The translations under genes and the position numbers were made by a program. From an uncultured Candidatus Saccharibacteria bacterium (lineage in GTDB: Bacteria > Patescibacteriota > Saccharimonadia > Saccharimonadales > Saccharimonadaceae): 56,478 nucleotides of DNA. Positions 1 to 7,283 of the stretch are shown in pieces (position 1 is the stretch's first letter; each line of letters opens with the position of its first letter). The DNA lies in the NCBI GenBank assembly GCA_938041435.1, contig CALISR010000020.1:1-56478 (forward strand). The letters run 5' to 3'. The notes below the pieces were generated by a model that saw only the letters and a program-made list of their open reading frames with translations, was not told where the DNA came from and did not search any database.

Positions 1-200
1 GCTGGGCTAACGCCCGGCTAGAGCTTGGGATGGTTTGTTGCAGTTCATTTTTAAGTTAGGTCCTTATCAGAGGTGGATAGCAACTTTTTGTGGTGAGGAG
101 TCGAACTCTCTCGACTTGCTGCTGCCAGAGGAACTGCCGAGCGCTATAGAGCGCCCAGCTCTCTGATGGCGCTACACCGGAGCGTGTGCAGCAATGGAGA

Positions 201-245
201 GAGCTCGACACGGGGTTGAGCTCACTATCGCACTCACATGAGTGC
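201..245 (+). promoter_or_regulatory. Two stacked leader hairpins before a small gene
   Basis: GAGCTCGAC at 201-209 pairs with GTTGAGCTC at 215-223, and GCACTC at 230-235 pairs with GAGTGC at 240-245 around an ACAT loop. A strong Shine-Dalgarno sequence (AGGAAGGAG, 246-254) follows directly, then an ATG at 261. The hairpins are seen directly; a role in controlling translation or mRNA stability of the small gene is inference. The region 1-200 holds no gene I can support. Confidence 0.45.
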
Positions 246-260
246 AGGAAGGAGCCGATC

Positions 261-471
261 ATGGCTCTTATGACGGCAGAGGCCACTGTGGAACTAGATC
301 TCGTTCTGGAGGCAGCTTATGAAGCTGCTGAAAAGGGAGAGGTATTAGTGGAGATAAGTTGGTTTTACCAACTTATTTCAGCGTACTCAAGAGGTGATCA
401 GAGACTATCTTGAGACATCAGGTTACAATCTCACAACTACAGACGACGGTATATTCCAAGTCAGTTGGTAA
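261..471 (+). pseudogene. Small phage-like protein, apparently frameshifted
   Basis: The ATG at 261 has a strong Shine-Dalgarno (AGGAAGGAG) 6 nt upstream. The first frame gives an acidic helical stretch (LEAAYEAAEKGEVLVEISWF) and ends at 413. The +1 frame continues over the same DNA with EVIRDYLETSGYNL followed by TTTDDGIFQVSW and stops at 469-471. Joined around 365-385, the two halves resemble the short phage-type proteins that combine an N-terminal helix, a 'xxVIxYLExxGYxV' helix and a C-terminal '...DGxxxxSW' strand. The family resemblance is from memory and has no database support. It is either a one-base insertion pseudogene, a sequencing error or a programmed +1 frameshift; I see no classical slippery site. 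A folded trailer and a terminator follow. Confidence 0.45.
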
Positions 472-483
472 CCTCACCACCCG

Positions 484-540
484 CTCCCCACGGAGGTATC
501 GACGCGTCCATCTGGATGCTCTACCTCCGCGGGAGCGGAC
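484..540 (+). repeat. Imperfect inverted repeat / large hairpin
   Basis: CCGCTCCC pairs with GGGAGCGG and, inside it, CGGAGGTA pairs with TACCTCCG, with 1-2 nt internal bulges. The loop itself contains TCCA/TGGA. It lies between the frameshifted small gene and its terminator, so it would be a 3' UTR structure of that transcript. I found no second copy in this window. Confidence 0.45.
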
Positions 541-554
541 TACTCTTGATGGAT

Positions 555-586
555 AAAAGCAATGCAGGATTGCTTTTTTGTTTTTA
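555..586 (+). terminator. Intrinsic terminator
   Basis: AAAGCAAT, loop GCAGG, ATTGCTTT, followed by a T-rich run (TTTTGTTTTT). It ends the transcription unit of the small gene upstream. Confidence 0.75.
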
Positions 587-741
587 TACCCTCGGTTGCG
601 TTTGTTTGCTATCGACCTACATCGCATAACCTCAGCAATTATTACGCCCCTCAATATTGCAAGAGCTGGACAGTAACTCCCAGCACTAAAACTAGCGCGA
701 TCAATTACAGCTGATTTTTGCTCCACCCGCCCATCGATTGT

Positions 742-747
742 TATACT
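742..747 (+). promoter_or_regulatory. -10 box of the uracil-DNA glycosylase gene (leaderless)
   Basis: TATACT lies 9 nt before the ATG at 757, so transcription should start at or next to the start codon. There is no Shine-Dalgarno sequence. This decides against an earlier in-frame ATG at 718, which would lie upstream of the promoter core. Confidence 0.55.
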
Positions 748-756
748 AGATGTATT

Positions 757-1374
757 ATGACCCATCCACTTGACCTATCCACGCCAGATCAAACCCAAGC
801 CGCCCAACTAGTGCGCCTTGCTGAGGATATTATCGCCGCCAAGCTCTGTCCCGAGCTGGCTGCCCAGGCTACGCAGCTGGTGTTGGGCGATGGCAACCCC
901 AATGCCGACATCGTCTTTGTGGGGGAAGCGCCCGGTAAGAATGAAGACCTGCAGGGCAAGCCCTTTGTGGGGGCAGCAGGGAAGTTTCTCGACGAAATGC
1001 TAGCCACGGCTGGCCTCGTGCGCAGTGATGTGTATATTACCAATATCGTCAAATATCGCCCACCCAATAATCGCGACCCACTGCCAGAGGAGAAGCGCGC
1101 CTTTTGGCCGTACCTCATGCAGCAGCTCGATATTATCCAGCCAAAGGCGGTGCTGACTCTTGGGCGGCACAGTGGTGGTGGCTTCATTCCCGACCTGCGC
1201 ATTAGCCGCGACCATGGCCAGCCACGCAAAGTGCGCCTGCACGAGCGTGAGTTCGTCGTCATTCCGCTTTACCACCCAGCCGCTGCGCTATACAACGGTG
1301 CCATGCGCCAGACGCTCATCGACGACTTCGTGCGGGCAGTGGCGTATGTGCGGCAGACGACGCAGAGTAAATAA
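757..1374 (+). CDS. Uracil-DNA glycosylase, family 4-like, without Fe-S cysteines
   Basis: The 205-residue protein removes uracil from DNA in base excision repair. The family 4 signature GEAPGKNEDLQGKPFVG spans residues 56-72, the block NIVKYRPPNNRDP is at 96-108, and the second catalytic motif HPAA is at 173-176. Known family 4 enzymes bind a [4Fe-4S] cluster through four cysteines, two of them in 'K-C-RPPxNR' and 'C-xPYL'. Here these positions are Tyr100 and Phe116/Trp117, and the only cysteine is Cys31, so the cluster should be absent. The start is set by the -10 box 9 nt upstream. Glycosylase identity is well supported; loss of the cluster is read from the sequence, and retained activity is inference. 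Confidence 0.9.
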   Translation: MTHPLDLSTPDQTQAAQLVRLAEDIIAAKLCPELAAQATQLVLGDGNPNADIVFVGEAPGKNEDLQGKPFVGAAGKFLDEMLATAGLVRSDVYITNIVKYRPPNNRDPLPEEKRAFWPYLMQQLDIIQPKAVLTLGRHSGGGFIPDLRISRDHGQPRKVRLHEREFVVIPLYHPAAALYNGAMRQTLIDDFVRAVAYVRQTTQSK

Positions 1375-1455
1375 TGAATAGTATAGAGATATATTAAGGT
1401 ACATCACGCCTCATAACCAGCAGGAGAGGGAATGGCAAGAGCTTTGCTGTGCAAA

Positions 1456-1491
1456 CGAAAAAAGGTAAGCATTGTCGCAATACTTACCTTG
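1456..1491 (-). terminator. Intrinsic terminator of the coiled-coil hypothetical
   Basis: On the minus strand AAGGTAAGTATT, a short loop and AATGCTTACCTT are followed by TTTTCG. It lies about 25 bp past the stop of the gene at 1514-2164. Confidence 0.75.
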
Positions 1492-1513
1492 GTATGCATA
1501 TTTGCGGAGCTGG

Positions 1514-2164
1514 TTAGGCGACTTTCGTCTTGCCAGCCTCTGGTGCGGTCACGCCGTAGCCTTTGCGCTCGAGGAGCTCTTGAGCGGTTTGGAGCTCGGT
1601 GGCAACCTTGGCTTGCTCGTCGGCTTGCTTTTTCTTGGTGTTGTAGTCGGCCGTAGCTTGAGCAGTGGCATCGGCGACGTAGTCGTCGAGTGTAAGCTCT
1701 TCTTTGGGTTGAGGACCAACGCGAGTGAGGCCAGCTGGGCCATAGGGGCCAAAGCTCGCACGGCCGAGGTCGCGCTCGATCAGCTCGAGGCTGGAGCTGG
1801 GTAATACCTGGAAGGGCTGGCCATTGTACGAGCCATTGACAGGCACGCGGCGATGCTCTAGCTCAGAAAAAACACGCGATACCTCGAGCGCGTGGCTGAT
1901 GTAGTCGCGTGCACTAGTGCCTAGCTGTGCCTCACCAATCTCGACGGTGGTCACGTGCTGCAGCGCCTTTTGCAGGGTGGCAAGCTTGCTCTTGGTTGTA
2001 TCAAGCTCGCTCTGCGCGGTTGCTGACGTGGTGCGCTCGGCATCCTCAGCGGGCTTTTGCCGGTAGGCGCTGCTATCGCGAATAGCAGGGTCAGACTGGC
2101 GTGTGGCTTGTCTACGGGCTGCTTGGGTTGGCCATGGCAGGCCAGCTGCTTCTGGTTTTGGCAT
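1514..2164 (-). CDS. Unrecognised coiled-coil protein
   Basis: This is a 216-residue soluble protein with no signal peptide or membrane segment. The N-terminal ~35 residues are polar and Ala/Gln-rich, and residues ~48-70 (SELDTTKSKLATLQKALQHV) look like a coiled coil. A Gly/Pro-rich middle (FGPYGPAGLTRVGPQP) leads into a second Ala/Lys/Glu helix near the C terminus. The start is fixed by AGGAGG 7 nt upstream. It is transcribed divergently from the methyltransferase gene and ends at its own terminator. I do not recognise the family; a structural or DNA-associated role would be a guess. Confidence 0.75.
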   Translation of the reverse strand: MPKPEAAGLPWPTQAARRQATRQSDPAIRDSSAYRQKPAEDAERTTSATAQSELDTTKSKLATLQKALQHVTTVEIGEAQLGTSARDYISHALEVSRVFSELEHRRVPVNGSYNGQPFQVLPSSSLELIERDLGRASFGPYGPAGLTRVGPQPKEELTLDDYVADATAQATADYNTKKKQADEQAKVATELQTAQELLERKGYGVTAPEAGKTKVA

Positions 2165-2431
2165 TGTGTTTCCTCCTCACCTCATTGGTATAACACTTAT
2201 ACTTATATATGATACTACAAATCGCCCCATTGTCATAATTGTGATATCGCTCATGCTTTGATGAAATAGGCTCATCTGAGGTAGGAAAAATAGAGTGAGT
2301 GGGGAGAATCTGAAAGGTGGCAAAAAGGAGGAGGGAGCTAGAGCGAGGACACACCAGGGAAAGGCCCATAGATCCGCTATATCCACTGGTTCTACGCTAT
2401 ACTATAAGATAAGTACAGTAACAAGGAGAAT

Positions 2432-3286
2432 ATGATGGACAAAACAACAAACGGTGTGGCAGCATACTATTCGCGGTTTGGCTCGTGGGCTGGCTACAAC
2501 ATGGTGCTGGGCCGCTCGCAGCACGCTGGCTATTGGACGAGCGAGACGAAGAATGAGCGGCAAGCTCAGGCGAACTTCTTGCGGATGTTTGCCAAGGAGC
2601 TGCAGCTTAAGCCGACCGACCGTGTGCTCGATGCCGGCTCGGGCCAGGGCGTGATGGCGCGATACCTCGTCCAGGCCAATGGGGGGGGTGAGGTAATAGG
2701 TATTACCATCACTCCACGAGAGGTTAGGATATCTGAGAAGTTGTCGCGGCATATGACTCCTGCGCCGCGCTTTGTGCTCGGCGATTATTCGCACACCGAC
2801 TTCCCAGACGAGTATTTTGATGTGGTGTATGTGAATGAGACGCTGTCGCACGCCAAGGATATGCGGGCCACGATGCAGGAATTTTATCGCATCCTTAAGC
2901 CGGGTGGGCGTGTAGTGTTTGCCGATTATGAGGTCAATGCGCGCCATATGTCGGCTCGCCAGCAGCGCATGATGGACTTTTTGGAGCAGCAAGCTGGTGG
3001 CTTTGGTGTACGGCAGCAGAACCCCGGTGAGATATCGCAGGCACTACAGCAGGCTGGCTTTGCGGATATAAGCGAGACCGATTGGACAGAGGCCGTTATG
3101 CCAACATACCACCGCTTGCGCTCGCTCGCCCGGCCATTTGCCTGGATTCAGCCCGATGCAAAGCTTGCGCCATTCTTCGTTAATGCCGTGATGGCATCGC
3201 ATGGCTACAGCACGCTGTATGAGGCGGGGCTGTTTCGCTACCTACTCTACAAAGGCACGAAGCCGCTGGCACGCCACGCGAAGTAG
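2432..3286 (+). CDS. Class I SAM-dependent methyltransferase
   Basis: The 284-residue protein shows the class I methyltransferase fold. Motif I VLDAGSGQG is at residues 65-73, the acidic motif II region GDYSHTDFPDEYFD at 117-130, and the post-motif LKPGGRVVFADYE at 155-167. The N-terminal FGSWAGYNMVLGRSQHAGYW resembles the 'S-x-H-x-GYW' opening of sterol, tocopherol and cyclopropane-type methyltransferases, which act on lipid-like substrates. The real substrate cannot be told from sequence. A Shine-Dalgarno (AAGGAG) lies 5 nt before ATG-ATG. A -10 box TATACT is at 2398-2403. It is a single gene divergent from the neighbouring hypothetical, and a hairpin at 3308 follows. Confidence 0.88.
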   Translation: MMDKTTNGVAAYYSRFGSWAGYNMVLGRSQHAGYWTSETKNERQAQANFLRMFAKELQLKPTDRVLDAGSGQGVMARYLVQANGGGEVIGITITPREVRISEKLSRHMTPAPRFVLGDYSHTDFPDEYFDVVYVNETLSHAKDMRATMQEFYRILKPGGRVVFADYEVNARHMSARQQRMMDFLEQQAGGFGVRQQNPGEISQALQQAGFADISETDWTEAVMPTYHRLRSLARPFAWIQPDAKLAPFFVNAVMASHGYSTLYEAGLFRYLLYKGTKPLARHAK

Positions 3287-3307
3287 CACAAAAGCAAAGA
3301 AGAAAAT

Positions 3308-3333
3308 GCTGGGCTGTGATTTATCAGCCCAGC
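3308..3333 (+). terminator. Hairpin after the methyltransferase gene
   Basis: GCTGGGCTG pairs with CAGCCCAGC across an 8-nt loop, a perfect 9-bp stem 20 bp past the stop codon. There is no T-run on this strand (AAAATAC follows). It could work as a 3' stabiliser rather than a terminator; on the other strand ATTTTC follows. Confidence 0.45.
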
Positions 3334-3471
3334 AAAATACATGCTTGAGACCACAGATGTAGCTTGATTTTAGACGGGCATATTCTGACGACAGGCTTGC
3401 AATAGGGAGTAGCCTATGCTAATCTAGATATTAGATATCCATTATCAACAATCAAAGAAAGGAGGAGTGAG

Positions 3472-3510
3472 GTGCTGCGCAGGGTGGGCTGCATAGCACC
3501 TCGCATATAA
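3472..3510 (+). CDS. Putative 12-codon leader peptide upstream of the Rrf2 gene
   Basis: AAAGGAGG at 3459-3465 is followed at optimal distance by GTG at 3472, opening a 12-codon ORF (M-L-R-R-V-G-C-I-A-P-R-I) that stops at 3508-3510. The ATG of the Rrf2 gene is only 4 nt further and has no Shine-Dalgarno of its own. The leader codons overlap a hairpin, GAGGTGCT (3469-3476) with AGCACCTC (3495-3502). I infer translational coupling or a structure-controlled leader. The alternative is that the hairpin simply brings the Shine-Dalgarno near the downstream ATG. Confidence 0.4.
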   Translation: MLRRVGCIAPRI

Positions 3511-3514
3511 AACT

Positions 3515-3958
3515 ATGAGATTATCAGGAGCAGTCGAGCAGGCCTGTTGCATTGTGATTTTGCTGGCGCATCCAGACTTGCGATCGCCAGTGACGAACCA
3601 GAGCTTGGCAAAGCAAATGGGGGTGTCGCCAACGTATATTACTAAGGTAACGCGCAAGCTCGTAACAGCCCAGCTGATTACCTCGGCGAGAGGTGCGGGT
3701 GGTGGCTTTCGCCTGGCACGGGCTAGTACAGAGCTGACGCTGTGGGATATCGTGGCGGCAGTCGAGGGGACGGAGAGCTTCGTCCAGTATCAAGGAGTCG
3801 CCGAGCGGATGTTTGCCTGCCAGGCGGATGATAGCAAGATCAAACGCGGTGAGGTGAGCATCCTTGGTGCCTTCGATCGGGCTCAGGCACGTTGGGCTGA
3901 GACGCTGCAGGCAGTAACATTACAAGATATTATTCGGGAGTTGGCTAACAATGGGTGA
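3515..3958 (+). CDS. Rrf2-family transcriptional regulator
   Basis: The 147-residue protein opens with the Rrf2-typical MRLS and a winged helix-turn-helix. The helix SLAKQMGVSPTYITKVTRKL is at residues 30-49 and the wing GAGGGFRLAR at 60-69; a C-terminal dimer helix follows. Rrf2 proteins such as IscR, NsrR and RsrR often carry three clustered cysteines for an Fe-S cluster around residues 90-105. Here only Cys102 is in that area (others are Cys11 and Cys12), so a standard cluster is unlikely. The gene overlaps the next one by 8 nt, so it most likely controls its own operon with the YhgE/Pip protein. An imperfect palindrome (CTAATCTAGATATTAG) near 3419-3435, next to a TATGCT -10 box, is a candidate operator. 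Confidence 0.87.
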   Translation: MRLSGAVEQACCIVILLAHPDLRSPVTNQSLAKQMGVSPTYITKVTRKLVTAQLITSARGAGGGFRLARASTELTLWDIVAAVEGTESFVQYQGVAERMFACQADDSKIKRGEVSILGAFDRAQARWAETLQAVTLQDIIRELANNG

Positions 3959-6059
3959 GAAGATGAAGCAAGCTATCCAGCGCCGTCGCAGCGTGATGGT
4001 CCAGGCTGAATGGCGGCACTTGCTGCAGAGCAAAACACTATTGGTGGCAGTGATAGCACTGGCCTTTGTGCCGGTGATATATGCGGCGTTTTTCCTCAGC
4101 TCGGTGTGGGACCCGTATGGGCATACCGACCGACTGCCAATTGCCTTTGTAAATGAAGACAAGGGGGCGCAGATTAATGGCAAGGAGCTGCAGATCGGCC
4201 GGACAATGACCGAGTCTCTACATAAGAGCAAGGCGCTTAAGTGGGAATTCGTCTCCAAGCAGCAAGCCGATGATGGCGTACGCCGTGGCTATTACTACGC
4301 AGTAGTGACGGTGCCAGAGGACTTCTCACAGCGTGCGGCGTCACTTCGGCAGGACAAGCCGCAGCAAGCAGTGGTGTCGTATCAGCTGACGCCAGCCAAA
4401 AACTACATTGGCGCAGTCATTAGCCGCCAAGCCGCGCAAAAAGTGAAGGAAACAGTGGCCGAGCAAGTGACCCAAACCTACCTCAAAGAGGTGGCGGCGG
4501 GTATTGGTGCAGTGGGTAATGGCATGGCGCAGGCTGGTGATGGTGCTGGACGCTTACACCAGGGGTCGGCACGGCTCCAAGCGGGTCTTAATCACTATAC
4601 CAATGGTGTTAGCCAACTGGCGAGTAAGCAGCAGACGCTGACGACTAGTCTAGGGCGGCTACAGGCTGGCGCAACACAGGTCCAGCAGGGCACAGCGCAG
4701 CTGACTGGCCAACTGCCAACGGCAGCCCAAGTGGCTCAGCTAACAGCTGGTATGCAGCAGATCAAACAAGGGATAAATACACTCAACACTCAGGTGGCTC
4801 AGCCATCACCAGTGGTGGCGGCTCAACAGGCGGCCGTAGTCCAAGATGCGCAGCGAGTCGTGGGTGCGCTCCAGGCAATGCAAGCACCCGCCGCATCAGC
4901 CGGGGCGATCCTCCAAAAGACTAGCGCCCAGGCGGCTGCATCCGGTGGTAGCACGACCATCACACTGCCCGAACTGCAGACCATAGCGAGTGCTCTGCAG
5001 CAGACCAAAGCTATTGCCGAGCAAACGCAGAGCTTGCTGGCCAACCTCGATACTCTTACCAAAACACTTACTACTCAGCAGCAAACACTCAAGAATGGTG
5101 TGGCAGCACTCAATACTGGCGTGGAGCAATTTGCCCCACAAGCCACCACTGCCTTTGCGGGTTACAACACGGTGCGGGCTGGTGGCGAGCGGCTCCAGGC
5201 TGGTGCAGCACTGGTGGCGGGTAATCTCGCAACAGCTCGGCAGGGTAGTGGGCAACTGGCCCAGGGCGCAGCCACCTTGCAGCAGCACTCTAGCACGCTG
5301 GTGCAGGCAAGCAACCAGCTGGCGGATGGCTCGAGCACACTGGCGCACAAACTGCAGACTGGTGCTGCTCAGGTAAAGCTCTTGCCAACCAGCCCAGCGG
5401 CTCAGCAGCAGATGGCCGCACCTGTGGCGAGTAGCGAGCACAGTACTGGCAGTGTACCAAACTACGGCTATGCCATGGCACCATATATGCTCTCGCTAGC
5501 GCTCTTCGTTGGTGGGTTGGCTCTGACGACGATGTACCCAGTGCGCAAGACCTTCTCGCGTCAAGAAAATGCCTGGCGCTGGTGGCTGGCTAAGATGTCA
5601 GTCTTGGGGCTGGCTGCACTGGTGCAAGCAACGATTATGATGCTGGTGCTGGTCTATGTGGTGGGCTTGCAGCCCGACCACCCGTGGCTATTTGCTGCCA
5701 CAAGCTATCTTGCCTCGCTTGCCTTTATGTCGCTTATTACGCTGCTGGTGATGGTGCTGGATAACCCTGGCCGGCTGGTGGTAATGATCATCATGGTGCT
5801 CCAGCTGGCAGCGAGCGAAGGGATATTCCCCATCCAAACAGCCTCTGGTTTCTTCCAAGCCATCAACCCATGGCTACCCATGACACACTCCATCATTGCC
5901 TATCGTCATGCGATCTCGGGTGGGGTAGATAGCGCGCTCTATACACAGCACATGCTCATCTTGGCTGGCTTTGCGCTCGTGGCAAACGCGCTCCTCATCG
6001 GCTTCTTGGCCTGGCGTGGCACGCGGCAGTTTGCTCATACGACGGTGGATGGAGATTAA
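3951..6059 (+). CDS. YhgE/Pip-family membrane protein (ABC-2-like)
   Basis: The 702-residue protein has the architecture of the YhgE/Pip (phage infection protein) family. One N-terminal membrane segment at about residues 28-50 (LLVAVIALAFVPVIYAAFFL) is followed by WDPYGHTDRLPIAFVNEDKG, a typical family block. A long Gln/Ala-rich helical extracellular region with short repeats such as 'RLQAG' and 'QLAxG' fills residues ~165-490. The C-terminal third is an ABC-2-like membrane domain of about five or six helices. Relatives in Gram-positives are phage receptors, export proteins or EsaA-like secretion parts, so the exact role is open. It overlaps the Rrf2 gene, implying co-expression. The start could also be the ATG at 3963. 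Confidence 0.85.
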   Translation: MGEKMKQAIQRRRSVMVQAEWRHLLQSKTLLVAVIALAFVPVIYAAFFLSSVWDPYGHTDRLPIAFVNEDKGAQINGKELQIGRTMTESLHKSKALKWEFVSKQQADDGVRRGYYYAVVTVPEDFSQRAASLRQDKPQQAVVSYQLTPAKNYIGAVISRQAAQKVKETVAEQVTQTYLKEVAAGIGAVGNGMAQAGDGAGRLHQGSARLQAGLNHYTNGVSQLASKQQTLTTSLGRLQAGATQVQQGTAQLTGQLPTAAQVAQLTAGMQQIKQGINTLNTQVAQPSPVVAAQQAAVVQDAQRVVGALQAMQAPAASAGAILQKTSAQAAASGGSTTITLPELQTIASALQQTKAIAEQTQSLLANLDTLTKTLTTQQQTLKNGVAALNTGVEQFAPQATTAFAGYNTVRAGGERLQAGAALVAGNLATARQGSGQLAQGAATLQQHSSTLVQASNQLADGSSTLAHKLQTGAAQVKLLPTSPAAQQQMAAPVASSEHSTGSVPNYGYAMAPYMLSLALFVGGLALTTMYPVRKTFSRQENAWRWWLAKMSVLGLAALVQATIMMLVLVYVVGLQPDHPWLFAATSYLASLAFMSLITLLVMVLDNPGRLVVMIIMVLQLAASEGIFPIQTASGFFQAINPWLPMTHSIIAYRHAISGGVDSALYTQHMLILAGFALVANALLIGFLAWRGTRQFAHTTVDGD

Positions 6060-6081
6060 TGTACTGCAAGGCATAGCACAG

Positions 6082-6112
6082 AGCCGGCTATGGTGAGGTA
6101 GCCGGCTTTTTG
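6082..6112 (+). terminator. Intrinsic terminator of the rrf2-yhgE operon
   Basis: AGCCGGCTA, an 8-nt loop, and TAGCCGGCT followed by TTTTT. Confidence 0.88.
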
Positions 6113-6144
6113 CCTGCTAGCTTTGGGACTCGAATAGAACACAT

Positions 6145-6174
6145 TTGACAGATATAGCAAATACAAAGTACTAT
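6145..6174 (+). promoter_or_regulatory. Sigma70-type promoter
   Basis: TTGACA at 6145-6150 and TACTAT at 6169-6174 are separated by 18 nt. It precedes the exported hypothetical by about 45 bp. Confidence 0.55.
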
Positions 6175-6219
6175 AACGGTAAATAGGTAGTTAGTAAAAT
6201 AAAGCAGGAGGTGATGATA

Positions 6220-7122
6220 ATGAAGAAACCTTGGCAGAAAACAAGCAGTATGGAAGGGAGCTTTGCACGAAAACCGATTTTGAGCGAGACAAACTCGCGC
6301 ATTACGTTAAGTAATGAGAGTGCTACTGATGATACCGATAAGAGAGATACGCTGCGGTTCTCGCTGAAGCAAAAGCTTGCCGCTCTGGCAGCCTTGCTTA
6401 CTGCTATGAGTGGTTTTGCGTATTGTCATAATACAGCAGAAGCGCCCGTATCGAGCGAGACAGCTGCAACGGCTGAGCCATTTGGGCAATCGGGTCGTGA
6501 GGTAGAATTTACAACTCCCGATGGTGAGATTGATGTGAAAAAGGTCGACAGAGAAGTTTTGCACGGCATTACGACGCGCTATACCGAGCTGAAGGGCAAG
6601 AAGACAGATCGTTATATGGGTGACTCCCTTGCAGTGTACCGAACTGATAAGAGTAGGGCTATTAAGGAGATTATTACAGCGAAGCGAGCTACCGTCAGCC
6701 ATGATGGGCAAAATGTCGTCGTAACGACGGTGGCACACAAACAAAAAGACATAACCGCTGGCAAGACAACCACCCGAGAGAAGGTGACGCTGGAGACGCC
6801 GCAAGAGCCAGGGGCTGCCCAGCCAGTTGGCGAGCTGACGACGGTAGAGCTGCTGCAGATCACAAGCAACCCTGCCACAGAAGTCGCAGCAGCAAGCAGC
6901 TTCCGTCCAAGTGCCAATACTGACCCAAATGAAAAGCTGTACTACATACGGATGACGCGAACTACTAACGAGAATGGCGCACCAACGTTTGCCATCGAAG
7001 AAGCGCCTGCTAGCAAAGAAAACCCTGATGATATTCCAAGTGATAGCGCATCGTGGCAGCCAGCCTCCCAAGCGGGAACAGGCAAAAATTTGAAATATAT
7101 GCTGCAATTTTGGTGCGCATAA
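6220..7122 (+). CDS. Exported or membrane-anchored hypothetical protein
   Basis: This 300-residue protein is not recognised. A polar N-terminal stretch of about 50 residues is followed by one hydrophobic segment, KLAALAALLTAMSGFAYC, at residues ~52-69. The rest is hydrophilic, Thr/Glu/Lys-rich and beta-prone, and should face outside. There is no clear lipobox and no LPXTG sorting signal. AGGAGG at 6206-6211 stands 8 nt before the ATG at 6220, which I prefer over the in-frame GTG at 6211 and ATG at 6214 that overlap or crowd the Shine-Dalgarno. It is a single-gene unit with its own promoter. A surface or secreted role is inferred from topology only. Confidence 0.75.
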   Translation: MKKPWQKTSSMEGSFARKPILSETNSRITLSNESATDDTDKRDTLRFSLKQKLAALAALLTAMSGFAYCHNTAEAPVSSETAATAEPFGQSGREVEFTTPDGEIDVKKVDREVLHGITTRYTELKGKKTDRYMGDSLAVYRTDKSRAIKEIITAKRATVSHDGQNVVVTTVAHKQKDITAGKTTTREKVTLETPQEPGAAQPVGELTTVELLQITSNPATEVAAASSFRPSANTDPNEKLYYIRMTRTTNENGAPTFAIEEAPASKENPDDIPSDSASWQPASQAGTGKNLKYMLQFWCA

Positions 7123-7153
7123 ATACGCCATGAACTTGTAGTGATACGAAGCA

Positions 7154-7180
7154 AAAGCCACCTCTCGCGGGGTGGCTTTG
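7154..7180 (+). terminator. Weak intrinsic terminator overlapping the rnj promoter
   Basis: AAAGCCACC pairs with GGTGGCTTT across an 8-nt loop. The T-run is only three bases, and its last bases form the start of the TTGACA -35 box of the next gene. This is a compact terminator-promoter junction. Confidence 0.6.
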
Positions 7181-7207
7181 ACACACCTTACCATCATCTG
7201 CTATAAT
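7178..7207 (+). promoter_or_regulatory. Strong sigma70-type promoter of rnj
   Basis: TTGACA (7178-7183) and TATAAT (7202-7207), both consensus, are separated by 18 nt. They lie 77 bp before the RNase J start codon, leaving a leader of about 70 nt. Confidence 0.8.
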
Positions 7208-7283
7208 ACAACCACTTATTGAGGCTCTTAGCCTGTCTCTTATTAGTAGAACCAGAATAATGTATTAGAAGGAGTGAGATACA

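Noticed and set aside
91..185. tRNA-like stretch on the minus strand (TTCGA-containing, CTA in a loop, ACCA end)
   Set aside because: The T-stem does not pair, the distance from TTCGA to the CCA is too short, and no acceptor stem forms. I considered an amber suppressor because of the pheA TAG codon, but the cloverleaf cannot be built.
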